A stretch of DNA of 64,000 bases, taken from assembly GCF_965262965.1 (NCBI RefSeq), contig NZ_OZ253573.1, positions 2,790,001 through 2,854,000 of the forward strand, given 5' to 3'. The DNA comes from Poriferisodalis sp965262965 (lineage in GTDB: Bacteria; Actinomycetota; Acidimicrobiia; Acidimicrobiales; Poriferisodalaceae). The translations under genes and the position numbers were made by a program. The notes under the pieces are model-generated. The model was not told the DNA's origin. It worked only from the letters and a program-made list of their open reading frames with translations, and did no database searches. This document shows, piece by piece, positions 51,512 to 60,688 of this stretch (position 1 is the stretch's first letter; every line of letters starts with the position of its first letter).

Positions 51512-51871
51512 TCAGGCGGGCTGGTTCAGCTCGATCATGTTGCCCGCCGGATCGAAGAAGAACGTCTGGCGCGCAGTGGTTCCCGGCAGCGGAACGGGAT
51601 CCTTCACTCTCACGCCGGCCTCACGCAGTTCAACCACCGTGGCGTCGATGTCCGCGACCTTGAATGCCCAGTGCTGACCCTTCGGCGGCACCCAGTCGGG
51701 CACCTCAATGAGGTGTACCTCGCCGCCGCCAGGTGTCTGCAGCCAGCGACCGTTGAAGCCGAAATCCGGCCTGTCAAGCTGCTTCATGCCGAGAACGTCC
51801 GTATAGAACGGCGCTGCCGTGTCCACGTCGGCGCAGTTGATCGATACGTGATGAACAGGCCCCAGTTCCAT
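51512..51871 (-). CDS. VOC family (glyoxalase-like) protein
   Basis: A 119-residue vicinal-oxygen-chelate fold protein with two beta-alpha-beta-beta-beta modules: HHVSINCADVDTAAPFYTDV and LGMKQLDRPDFGFNG in the first, HWAFKVADIDATVVELREAG and FFFDPAGNMIELNQP in the second. Ligands His7, His and Glu are in place for a divalent metal. Possible roles include lactoylglutathione lyase-like, dioxygenase-like or resistance activity; no context narrows this. It is convergent with the exonuclease gene. Confidence 0.8.
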   Translation of the reverse strand: MELGPVHHVSINCADVDTAAPFYTDVLGMKQLDRPDFGFNGRWLQTPGGGEVHLIEVPDWVPPKGQHWAFKVADIDATVVELREAGVRVKDPVPLPGTTARQTFFFDPAGNMIELNQPA

Positions 51872-51980
51872 GCCCGCAGCTTAGGTCCCAGCCCCACATC
51901 CCTGTCCACGCAGCATCCCGAAGCACCGTCCGATGGACCGGCGTTGCCGTTGTGCCGTCAGTAAGTTCAGCCTTCTAGCG

Positions 51981-52010
51981 TGTGGCATACAAATGCTACG
52001 TTTGTGGCAT
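51981..52010 (+). promoter_or_regulatory. Direct repeats and dyad upstream of second MazEF module
   Basis: TGTGGCAT occurs at 51981-51988 and at 52003-52010, 22 bases apart (two helical turns), the second copy reaching the antitoxin ATG (52009). Between them lies the dyad GCAT-acaa-ATGC (51985-51996), which overlaps a TACAAAT -10-like sequence. This arrangement suits autorepression by the antitoxin and a short or leaderless transcript. Inferred from symmetry only. Confidence 0.4.
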
Positions 52011-52284
52011 GAGGCGGCGAGTAAGCACGACGGTCGATGCAGATCTTCTCGATCAGGCTCGTGGCTTGCAAGACTGGCCCTCCGACGCAGCGATGATCGA
52101 GGAAGCCTTGGAAGCACTTGCCGATCGTCACCGGCAGGCCGAGATCGACGCTGCTTACGAGGCGTACGACCGCATTCCCATGAACACGCCCGATGCTTGG
52201 GGCGACTTGGAGTCGTTTGTGCTGGCAAAGTGGCGAGACACGCCGGGTCGCGAGAACCCTGACGCGGATCAGTCCGCGCGGTGA
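52009..52284 (+). CDS. Antitoxin of second MazEF module
   Basis: A 91-residue protein beginning RRRVSTTVDADLLDQARGLQ, a ribbon-helix-helix DNA-binding start, then a helix (MIEEALEALADRHRQAEIDA) and a tail with Trp residues that probably binds the toxin. Its stop overlaps the toxin GTG by four bases (52281-52284). The ATG at 52009 is chosen because the upstream extension is not antitoxin-like. It should neutralise MazF and repress the operon. Confidence 0.75.
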   Translation: MRRRVSTTVDADLLDQARGLQDWPSDAAMIEEALEALADRHRQAEIDAAYEAYDRIPMNTPDAWGDLESFVLAKWRDTPGRENPDADQSAR

Positions 52285-52610
52285 CCACTGTTCGTCCTCG
52301 GTGGGGCGAAGTCTGGTGGCTCGAGTCGCCCGAGTTGGGCAGGCGCCCGGTGGTAGTGCTGTTGCGGGACAGTGCGTTGGATCGGCTCGCCACGGCGATT
52401 GTTGCTCCGTGTACCACGACGATCAGGGGTTTGCCCAGCGAAATCGTGCTCGAACCCGGAGATGATCCTGTGTTGCGGGTTTCAGCGGTCAATCTGGATT
52501 CGATCGAAGGCGCACCCCAGGCACACCTTGTGGAACGACTGGGCCGGTTGAGCGATGAACGCATGCGGCAGATCTGCCGCGCCCTGGAAGTAGCCGTCGC
52601 CTGCATCTGA
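52281..52610 (+). CDS. MazF/PemK-family endoribonuclease toxin (second)
   Basis: A 109-residue toxin with WGEVWWLESPELGRRPVVVL (conserved N-terminal loop), TAIVAPCTTTIRGLPSEIVL and GRLSDERMRQICRALEVAVA, matching MazF mRNA interferases. Compared with the MazF at 14956 it keeps the PCTTT motif but diverges elsewhere, so the two modules are paralogous or independently acquired rather than a recent duplication. The GTG at 52281 is coupled to the antitoxin. Confidence 0.85.
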   Translation: MTTVRPRWGEVWWLESPELGRRPVVVLLRDSALDRLATAIVAPCTTTIRGLPSEIVLEPGDDPVLRVSAVNLDSIEGAPQAHLVERLGRLSDERMRQICRALEVAVACI

Positions 52611-52679
52611 CGAGAGTCAGCGGATGAGTCTCATGGTTGACCTGTGCCGGTCGGGGAACTGAGCCAGGAATCCGAGTGC

Positions 52680-52710
52680 GGCTGTTTAAAGGTTGAATCT
52701 TGAAACAGCC
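52680..52710. other. Inverted repeat between mazF and pccB
   Basis: GGCTGTTT (52680-52687) and AAACAGCC (52703-52710) are perfect complements around a 15-base loop, 70 bases after mazF and 90 bases before pccB. No U-tract follows on either strand, so an intrinsic terminator is not convincing; it may be a protein binding site for pccB control. The rest of 52611-52799 shows nothing recognisable. Confidence 0.4.
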
Positions 52711-52799
52711 ACACCTTCGGCAATCGAACCGCTCACCGTCGCGGGCCGTCCTGATGTCCTCTGCGAGATCGCTGGGGGTGATCTCGTAGGCTCTGCGAG

Positions 52800-54350
<1,551 letters not shown>

Positions 54351-54356
<6 letters not shown>

Positions 54357-54404
54357 GCCCCGCGAAACACATCGACACTGTGAGCCCCGCGAAACACATC
54401 GACA
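54351..54404 (+). repeat. 27-bp tandem duplication crossing the pccB stop codon
   Basis: Bases 54351-54377 and 54378-54404 are identical (CTGTGAGCCCCGCGAAACAC plus ATCGACA), beginning inside the last Leu codon of pccB and containing its TGA stop; CTGTGAGCGCTGG starts a third, partial copy. It fills the gap between pccB and the epsilon subunit gene. Exact identity implies a recent event. Confidence 0.95.
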
Positions 54405-54417
54405 CTGTGAGCGCTGG

Positions 54418-54633
54418 GTGACTGGCCTCAACACTGGCGCTGTCGTGATCGCGTCGCAGGCGGCCATCACCCCCGCTGCGACGGCGCAAGAGGCAGCAGC
54501 CATCGTCGCTGCGCTGGAGCTGCTGTGGCCCCGTCCCGTCGAGGCTCCGCCCGCCGGGCCGCCGAGCAAGTGGCGCTTCAGCGGCCGCCCCTGGCACGCG
54601 CCAAGCTCCTGGCCCGCAGTCCGCTACCGCTGA
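54418..54633 (+). CDS. Acyl-CoA carboxylase epsilon-like subunit
   Basis: A 71-residue protein whose second half (TPAATAQEAAAIVAALELLW followed by a Pro/Ala linker and W-R-F-SGRPWHAP) matches the small epsilon subunits that stimulate acyl-CoA carboxylases in mycobacteria and streptomycetes. The GTG at 54418 starts 61 bases after pccB. Conservation of this family is low, and the ending W-x-x-SGRPW pattern plus position is the main support. It is probably co-transcribed with pccB. Confidence 0.7.
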   Translation: MTGLNTGAVVIASQAAITPAATAQEAAAIVAALELLWPRPVEAPPAGPPSKWRFSGRPWHAPSSWPAVRYR

Positions 54634-54770
54634 TCTGATTGCTTCGGCAGCTGGTTTTGTTTTTCTGGGGCAAAAAATAAATCCGGGGGACGCGACGTGA
54701 GAGCTTTTGTTTTCACGAACGCAGCCGTGGGAGCTGGCATGGGGCGAGCAATGCGTGTCAGCATCGTCTG

Positions 54771-55907
54771 ATGCAATCTGCGCCGTTACCGCTGGAAGAT
54801 CTGCGGGTGGTGGACCTGTCGTCGGTGTTCGCGGGGCCGCACTGCGCCCGATACCTCGCCGACTTCGGCGCTGACGTCATCAAGGTGGAACGGCCAGGAG
54901 GTGACACCGTCCGCAACATGGGATGGCGGGACGCTCACGGCGAGACGCTGTGGTGGCGGCTGGTCAATCGCAACAAGCGGTGCGTCACGCTCGATCTCAA
55001 GGCGGCCGACGACCTGGCGCTGCTGCGGCGAATGCTGCGCGTCGCCGATGTGCTGGTGGAGAACTTCCGGCCCGGCAAGCTCGAAGCGCTGGGCCTCGTG
55101 CCCGACGAACTGATCGAGGCGAACCCGACGCTGGTGATCGCACGGCTGACCGGCTTCGGCCAGAGCGGCCCGTACCGCGACCGTCCCGGTTTCGCCACGC
55201 TGGCGGAGGCCATGAGCGGCTTCGCCTCCATGAACGGCGAGTCTGACGGCGCACCGCTGCTGCCGCCCGTGGCACTCACCGATGAGGTGGCCGGCCTCGC
55301 GGGGGCGTTCGCGACGCTGGTGGCATTGCGCAGCGGCGTCGGCCAGGTGGTTGATGTCAACTTGTTGGAATGCATGTCGCAGGTGATGGGCCCGCTCATG
55401 ACCGCGTGGCACTCCGAGGGGTATCTGCAGCCCCGGCTGGGCTCGGGCATTCCCTACAGCGTCCCCCGCGGCACCTACCAGGCCTCCGACGGCGGCTGGT
55501 TGGCCGTCAGCACGTCGAGCGACTCGGTCGCGGCCCGGGTGATGGCCATGATCGGCGTCGGTGACGACGAGCGCTTTGCCACCTTTGAGGGCCGCATGGC
55601 GCACCGCGCCGAGATGGACGCCGTCATGGCCGACTGGGTGTCGCAGCGCACGCTCGCCGCAGCGGTCGCGGCGTTCGACGAAGCCCAAGCAGCCGCCGCA
55701 CCCGTGCTGGACATGAGCCAGCTCGCCGCCGACCCCCACATCGTCGAACGCGAGGCGTTCGTCGAGGTGGACGGCCTGGTGCAACAGAACGTGGTTGCGC
55801 GGCTCAGCGCTACCCCGGGAACGGTCCGCTGGGTCGGCCGCGACGAAGGTGCCGACAACGCCGATCTGGCCAGCTCGGACGAAACGGATCCTTGGCCCGC
55901 TGCGTGA
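54771..55907 (+). CDS. CaiB/BaiF family CoA transferase
   Basis: A 378-residue class III CoA transferase, moving CoA between carboxylic acids through a covalent Asp-anhydride intermediate. The N-terminal LRVVDLSSVFAGPHCARYLA with DFGADVIKVERPGGD, NRNKRCVTLDLK and VLVENFRPGKLEALGL, and the SGFASMNGE and GVGQVVDVNLLECMSQVMGP segments are classic. The ATG at 54771 starts the protein; the 137 bases before it hold an A/T-rich stretch but no recognisable element. Substrates are unknown. Confidence 0.9.
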   Translation: MQSAPLPLEDLRVVDLSSVFAGPHCARYLADFGADVIKVERPGGDTVRNMGWRDAHGETLWWRLVNRNKRCVTLDLKAADDLALLRRMLRVADVLVENFRPGKLEALGLVPDELIEANPTLVIARLTGFGQSGPYRDRPGFATLAEAMSGFASMNGESDGAPLLPPVALTDEVAGLAGAFATLVALRSGVGQVVDVNLLECMSQVMGPLMTAWHSEGYLQPRLGSGIPYSVPRGTYQASDGGWLAVSTSSDSVAARVMAMIGVGDDERFATFEGRMAHRAEMDAVMADWVSQRTLAAAVAAFDEAQAAAAPVLDMSQLAADPHIVEREAFVEVDGLVQQNVVARLSATPGTVRWVGRDEGADNADLASSDETDPWPAA

Positions 55908-55946
55908 GCTGGCCCGACGGCAACGAGCCTCAGGTGACGCTGTAGC

Positions 55947-57323
55947 TCACAGCGGGCGGCTGTGTTCGTGATCGATCGGCGCCACGCCCTTCAGTTTCAG
56001 CAGCACCCATCGTCCGAACTTCAGCATCGGATACGTGACGCGTGAGACCAACGGCGAACTGAACGCCAACCGGTTGAACTTGTTGAACGCACCACGATCC
56101 TCGGACAACAGCGCCAGCACATGAAGCGCTTCGTGACCGACGAAGTACCGGCTGCCGATCCTTACCACCATCCCGTCATTCAGATCGTGCGGCAGCTGTC
56201 GGACCTCGTCGACGATCGGGCCGCCTTGCCGGGCGTCAACCAGAACAAACTCTTCGACTGACTGTTTCAGCCGCAGATACTGGGCGTAGTTGTTGCACAT
56301 CGGGCACTCGCCGTCATAAACCAGCCAGACGTGACGCGGCTCGCGCGGCTGTTGTGACAATTGACGCCGTTTCACAACCCGAAACGGTATGCCGACGATC
56401 GGCAGCGACCGGATGACGCCGGAGAGAGAAAATCGGGTGGGGGCGAGGGGAGACAGCACCAAGAACAAACCCAGCATGATGATGTTGAGAGAGAACGAGA
56501 TGTTCATGAGCCAGTCGCTCGTGATGTGGAAGAGCATCAGAACAACGCCAATTGGTCGATGCAGATGGGGCCGGAACACCACCAAGAACGCAAAGATCTC
56601 GATATAGAGCGTCAGCCACCACATCGACTGTGCCAGCGCGTTGTGCTGCGCAATGAACGGCAAGAGGACCGGTATGTTGTCCGCTTCGAGCAGCGCACGA
56701 TCCAAAAGGATTCTCGTCATTGCGTCAGGCGAGAACACCTCAAGGCGGCTATACCAGATCTTCCAGAAGCCCGACAACGTGTACGGCAGCAATATGAGAC
56801 CCTGCGCAAACCAGAAGACGGTGAGGCATGACAGCACGTTCTTTCGCGCCATACGCCGGCCTTCATTGCGACGCGGCAAGAACAACAAAGCGAAGCCGAC
56901 GAAGAGAATGACGTGGTTTCCGTGGTTGATGGAGCCGTAGGAATTGCTGAGCGCCACGTGCAGCAGCAGATAGCCGAAGCTGCCCAGGCGCCACACCAAC
57001 GACCTCGGAAAGCTCGCAGCCGCGATGGCGAAGAGCAAACCGACCACCGTCACGGCATGGTCGTTTGCGAACCACCCCGTGCCGGTGAACTGTTGCAGCG
57101 CCGTGATCGGCCAGATCGGCGCCGTGGGAGGCCGCCCCATATAGGCCCGAGCAAACTGGAGCCCTGAGGTGCCGATGTTGAACGCAAGAAAGAGATAGTA
57201 GAAGCGGCTCAGCAGGACAATATCGGCTGCCGCGCGAGCGAGATCGGCCGGAGAACGGCGCTCAGCGGCGTCAACTTGCAGCAGTGACTTGCGGATCCAG
57301 CGCGTCGACCGAGCCATTCGCAC
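55947..57323 (-). CDS. Multi-pass membrane protein with C-terminal DCC thiol-disulfide oxidoreductase domain
   Basis: A 458-residue protein. About the first 330 residues contain seven to nine hydrophobic helices resembling the HTTM (vitamin K carboxylase-type) membrane fold, with FANDHAVTVVGLLFAIAAAS, SYGSINHGNHVILFVGFALL and LPYTLSGFWKIWYSRLEVFS. The C-terminus (about 335-420) is a DCC/DUF393 thioredoxin-like domain starting WLVYDGECPMCNNYAQYLRL with its C-x2-C redox motif. The fusion suggests redox-linked membrane chemistry. It lies 6 bases after a single-helix membrane protein gene in the ecm operon. GTG 57323 and ATG 57317 are alternative starts. Confidence 0.75.
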   Translation of the reverse strand: MRMARSTRWIRKSLLQVDAAERRSPADLARAAADIVLLSRFYYLFLAFNIGTSGLQFARAYMGRPPTAPIWPITALQQFTGTGWFANDHAVTVVGLLFAIAAASFPRSLVWRLGSFGYLLLHVALSNSYGSINHGNHVILFVGFALLFLPRRNEGRRMARKNVLSCLTVFWFAQGLILLPYTLSGFWKIWYSRLEVFSPDAMTRILLDRALLEADNIPVLLPFIAQHNALAQSMWWLTLYIEIFAFLVVFRPHLHRPIGVVLMLFHITSDWLMNISFSLNIIMLGLFLVLSPLAPTRFSLSGVIRSLPIVGIPFRVVKRRQLSQQPREPRHVWLVYDGECPMCNNYAQYLRLKQSVEEFVLVDARQGGPIVDEVRQLPHDLNDGMVVRIGSRYFVGHEALHVLALLSEDRGAFNKFNRLAFSSPLVSRVTYPMLKFGRWVLLKLKGVAPIDHEHSRPL

Positions 57324-57329
57324 GACTGC

Positions 57330-57875
57330 CTACTCTGCTTGCGTGGACGGAAGAATGCGGCCAGTGTCAGTATTCCACTGGCCGATGACCGTGCGCGGTT
57401 GATAGAAATCGGTTCTGGTCGCGTCTCCGTCGGCAAGTTCATCTATCCCGTCTCGAACATCACGCAGGTCGACGTCGGCTTCGATGATGCTGAAATCGAT
57501 ACTGCGATCACCAAGAGCCCGCTGAACGATGGGGAACAGGACATCGGTCACCGTGTCCTCGCAGGCTCTGTCCTTGGTGCACGCCACTGCTGAAGTTCGG
57601 AGGGCCTTCCAGTCCCGGATGTCCGGGCTCGGAATCAGATAGAGGGGTTCATCGGTCGGTTGGCCATCTATGGCATCGATGACAAGTGCATATTCAGTTG
57701 TCTGCCAATCGGGGACATTTGCAAAGAGCTTCCAACGGAAGAAGGGAAAGACTTCAGAATGCTCAGATTCGAGCACGGAGTTGAGCGGGATCATGACCAG
57801 GTACAGGACAAAGAAGGCCGGAACAGCCAGCCTGGCCAGCCGGCGACGCTTTCGGCGAAGAGCGGTTGTCCTCAC
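57330..57875 (-). CDS. Hypothetical single-pass membrane protein
   Basis: A 181-residue protein with a basic N-terminus (RRKRRRLARLA), one hydrophobic helix (AVPAFFVLYLVMIPLNSVLE, about residues 18-37) and an acidic extracellular domain of about 140 residues containing two cysteines (AVACTKDRACEDT). I do not recognise a family; partners of HTTM-type proteins can look like this. The GTG overlaps the ecm stop by four bases, and the membrane/DCC gene begins 6 bases after its end, so all three are one operon. Confidence 0.65.
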   Translation of the reverse strand: MRTTALRRKRRRLARLAVPAFFVLYLVMIPLNSVLESEHSEVFPFFRWKLFANVPDWQTTEYALVIDAIDGQPTDEPLYLIPSPDIRDWKALRTSAVACTKDRACEDTVTDVLFPIVQRALGDRSIDFSIIEADVDLRDVRDGIDELADGDATRTDFYQPRTVIGQWNTDTGRILPSTQAE

Positions 57876-59857
57876 GATTGGTCCGGCCGGATCCCTTGAC
57901 CGCTGGAACGGACTCGTTCGACCAGATCGGCGATATCGGCCATGATCGCCGAGAGCTCGTAGTCCTTCGGCGTATAGACCGCGGCCACGCCAGCGTCCCG
58001 CAGTGTCTCGTGGTCGCCGGGCGGGATGATGCCGCCGACCACGACGGGCGCTGTCACGCCTTCGCCGGCCAGGGCGGCCACCACCTCAGGCACCAGCTCG
58101 AGGTGGCTGCCCGACAGGATCGACAGACCCACCACGTCGACGTCCTCGTCGCGTGCGGTCGCAGCGATGTGTTCGGGTGTCAACCGGATGCCCTCGTAGA
58201 CGACTTCCATGCCGGCATTGCGCGCCGCCACCGCGATCTGCTCGGCGCCGTTGGAGTGACCGTCGAGGCCTGGCTTGGCAACCAGCACTCGGGGCGGGCC
58301 TCCCGCCATCGCCGCGCAGCGCTCGGCGACGGCCGACAGACCAGCGTTGCTTGCGCCGACTCCTCCAAGGCCGGTCGGCGCGCGGTACTCGCCGAAGACT
58401 TCACGCAAGGCCTGCGCCCACTCGCCGGTGGTGACACCCGCATGCGCGGCCTCGATGGTCGGGCCCATGATGTTCACGTCTCCCGAAGCAGCAACGCGCA
58501 GGTCGTCAAGCGCTGCCACCACCCGGTTGGGATCTCGGGCCCCCCGCCACTGTTCGAGGTCGGCAACCAGCTCGGCCTCCACCTCGGGATCCACGCGCAG
58601 GATCGCTTCGTCGCCGTCGAGCGGCGAAGGAGCGGTCTCGGTGAAGTCGTTCACGCCCACGACGGTCAGGTCCCCGCTCTCGATCTGTCGCATGCGCTGT
58701 GTGTGACTCACCACGAGCCGCCGCTTCAGCTCGTCGATTGCGGCGAACGCTCCGCCGAGTTCGAGCACGTCATCCAGCTCGGCTTGCGCAGCGGCCACCA
58801 GCTCAGCGGTGCGGCCCTCCACCACCACCGAGCCGTCGAAGATGTCGGGGTACTCGAGCAGATCGGTCTCGTGCGCGAGCACTTGCTGGATCCGGAGCGA
58901 CCACTGCTGGTCCCACGGTCGCGGCAGGCCCAGTGCCTCGTTCCACGCAGGCAGCTGCAGCGAACGGGTGCGGGCCCGCTTCGACAGCGTCACCCCCAGC
59001 GCTTCAAGCGTGACCCGGGCCACGTTGTTCTCGGGCTGCGCTTCGGTGAGACCCAGCGAGTTGACCTGCACGCCGTAGCGGAACCGGCGCATCTTCGGAT
59101 CCGTCACGCCATAGCGCCGTGCGCAGATCTCGTCCCACATCTGGGTGAAGGCCCGAACCTTGCAGACCTCTTCGATGAACCGGATGCCCGAGTTCACGAA
59201 GAACGAGATGCTGCCCACGGTTGCGTCGAAGCGTTCAGGGGGCACCTTGCCGCTGTCGCGCACGGCATCGAGCACGTCGATGGCGGTGGCCAGTGCGTAG
59301 GCGATTTCCTGTGTCGGCGTCGCCCCGGCCTCTTGCAGGTGATAGCTGCAGACGTTGATCGGGTTCCACAGCGGCACGTGCTGCGAGCAGTAGGCGACCA
59401 CGTCGGTGATGAGCCGCCGGCTGGCCTCGGGGCCGAAGATGTAGGTACCGCGGCTCAGGTACTCCTTGACGATGTCGTTCTGAGTGGTGCCGCGCAGCGC
59501 CGCGGGCGCGACACCGGCATTCTGCGCGTGTGCGATGTAGAGGCCGAGCAGCCACGGCGCCGTGGCATTGATGGTCATGGACGTGTTCATGGCATCGGGC
59601 GCGATGCCGTCCATGAGCTGGGACATGTGGCCCAGGTGGGTGACCGGCACGCCGACCTTGCCGATCTCGCCTCGGGCCATCACGTGATCAGGGTCGTAGC
59701 CGGTTTGTGTGGGCAGGTCGAAGGCGATCGACAGGCCGGTCTGGCCCTTCGCCAGATTCGAGCGGTACAGCTCGTTGGAGGCCCGCGCAGTCGAATGCCC
59801 TGAGTAGGTGCGCATCAGCCACGGCCGCTCGCGCCGCGGTGCGTCAGAATCAGTCAC
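57872..59857 (-). CDS. ecm: Ethylmalonyl-CoA mutase
   Basis: A 661-residue adenosylcobalamin mutase with both catalytic and B12 domains, the size and features of ethylmalonyl-CoA mutase. It rearranges ethylmalonyl-CoA to methylsuccinyl-CoA. RTYSGHSTARASNELYRSNL and GQTGLSIAFDLPTQTGYDPD form the N-terminal signature; the cobalamin motif DGHSNGAEQIAVAARNAGME (D-x-H-x2-G) followed by EGIRLTPEHIA is near residue 545, with SILSGSH and VVGGIIPPGD after it. The NGAEQ version separates it from methylmalonyl-CoA mutases (DGHDRG). GTG 59857 is the start. Ccr and Mce are at 23-25 kb. Confidence 0.9.
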   Translation of the reverse strand: MTDSDAPRRERPWLMRTYSGHSTARASNELYRSNLAKGQTGLSIAFDLPTQTGYDPDHVMARGEIGKVGVPVTHLGHMSQLMDGIAPDAMNTSMTINATAPWLLGLYIAHAQNAGVAPAALRGTTQNDIVKEYLSRGTYIFGPEASRRLITDVVAYCSQHVPLWNPINVCSYHLQEAGATPTQEIAYALATAIDVLDAVRDSGKVPPERFDATVGSISFFVNSGIRFIEEVCKVRAFTQMWDEICARRYGVTDPKMRRFRYGVQVNSLGLTEAQPENNVARVTLEALGVTLSKRARTRSLQLPAWNEALGLPRPWDQQWSLRIQQVLAHETDLLEYPDIFDGSVVVEGRTAELVAAAQAELDDVLELGGAFAAIDELKRRLVVSHTQRMRQIESGDLTVVGVNDFTETAPSPLDGDEAILRVDPEVEAELVADLEQWRGARDPNRVVAALDDLRVAASGDVNIMGPTIEAAHAGVTTGEWAQALREVFGEYRAPTGLGGVGASNAGLSAVAERCAAMAGGPPRVLVAKPGLDGHSNGAEQIAVAARNAGMEVVYEGIRLTPEHIAATARDEDVDVVGLSILSGSHLELVPEVVAALAGEGVTAPVVVGGIIPPGDHETLRDAGVAAVYTPKDYELSAIMADIADLVERVRSSGQGIRPDQS

Positions 59858-59889
59858 GGCCGCTCGCGCCGCGGTGCATCAGACGCAGT
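59820..59889 (-). repeat. 35-bp tandem duplication covering the ecm start
   Basis: Bases 59820-59854 and 59855-59889 are near-identical 35-base units (three differences). The first encodes the first residues of Ecm. The duplicated copy creates a second GTG (59892-59890) that opens a 12-codon ORF (MTASDAPRRERP) stopping at 59854, overlapping the real GTG by four bases. The length is not a multiple of three, so the copies are in different frames. Confidence 0.9.
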
Positions 59890-59915
59890 CACGGCTGTGC
59901 AAAACGCTCGGGCGG

Positions 59916-60623
59916 TCAGCCCTCAAGCATGCGGAAGACCATGGGACGCGACCAGATCTCGGGCAACGGCCGCGTGATGGCTTCGGCCAGCAGCTCCAAA
60001 TAGCCCTCCCGCTCGATGTCCACGGCACCCAGGCCAGCCAGATGCGGCGTCGTCCATTGCACGTCAAGCAGTGCCCCGCCGGTCACCTTGAGTGCATCGA
60101 CCAGTGCCACGAGCGCCACCTTGGAGGCATCGCTGGTGGTGTGGAACATCGACTCGCCCGCGAAGAAAGCACCGATCGCCACCCCGTAGAGGCCACCGAC
60201 GAGCTCGTCGTCGAGCCAGGCTTCCACGCTGTGCGCCCAGCCCATCTTGTGCAGTGCCAGGTAGGCGCTGTGCATGTCGTCGCTGATCCAGCCATGCGGC
60301 CGGGCCGGGTCGGCACACGACTCCAGCACTTCTTCAAAGGAAGTGTCGATGCGAATGTCGAACTGGCGGCATGCGCGTCGCAGGGATCGGCTGACCCGCA
60401 GGTAGCTCAGCGGCAGGATGCCGCGGGGATCGGGTGACCACCAGCCGACGGTGTCGCCGAGCGGCATCGGGAACAGACCCGACCGGTACGCCCCCAGCAG
60501 AGTTCCGGGCTCGAGGTCGGCACCTGCGCCGACCAGGCCGTTCTCGTCAGCGGTCGTCGCCGGAGGGAACGACCAGGCGGTAGCAGGCGGCTCGGTGAGG
60601 CCGTTTTCTGGCTGGCTCTGCAT
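59916..60623 (-). CDS. aat: Leucyl/phenylalanyl-tRNA-protein transferase
   Basis: A 235-residue Aat that attaches Leu or Phe to N-terminal Arg/Lys of proteins, marking them for ClpS/ClpAP(C) degradation. Conserved GAYRSGLFPMPLG near residue 44, WWSPDPRGILPL, SEEV-like ADPARPHGWISDDMHSAYLA, GVAIGAFFAGESMFHTTSDA and LLDVQWTTPHLAGLGAVDIE are present. The ATG at 60623 gives the standard length. It lies 58 bases upstream of ecm on the same strand but no functional tie is evident. Confidence 0.93.
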   Translation of the reverse strand: MQSQPENGLTEPPATAWSFPPATTADENGLVGAGADLEPGTLLGAYRSGLFPMPLGDTVGWWSPDPRGILPLSYLRVSRSLRRACRQFDIRIDTSFEEVLESCADPARPHGWISDDMHSAYLALHKMGWAHSVEAWLDDELVGGLYGVAIGAFFAGESMFHTTSDASKVALVALVDALKVTGGALLDVQWTTPHLAGLGAVDIEREGYLELLAEAITRPLPEIWSRPMVFRMLEG

Positions 60624-60688
60624 CGGCGCGAGCCTACGCCTGATCCCGCCGCTGTGTCGGATCGACGACGCCGCAATACGACCGCGTG

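Noticed and set aside
52680..52710. Intrinsic terminator after mazF
   Set aside because: The stem is good but there is no U-tract on either strand.
57866..59803. A 645-codon plus-strand frame
   Set aside because: Mirror of ecm; no domain, no ribosome site, composition of an antisense shadow.
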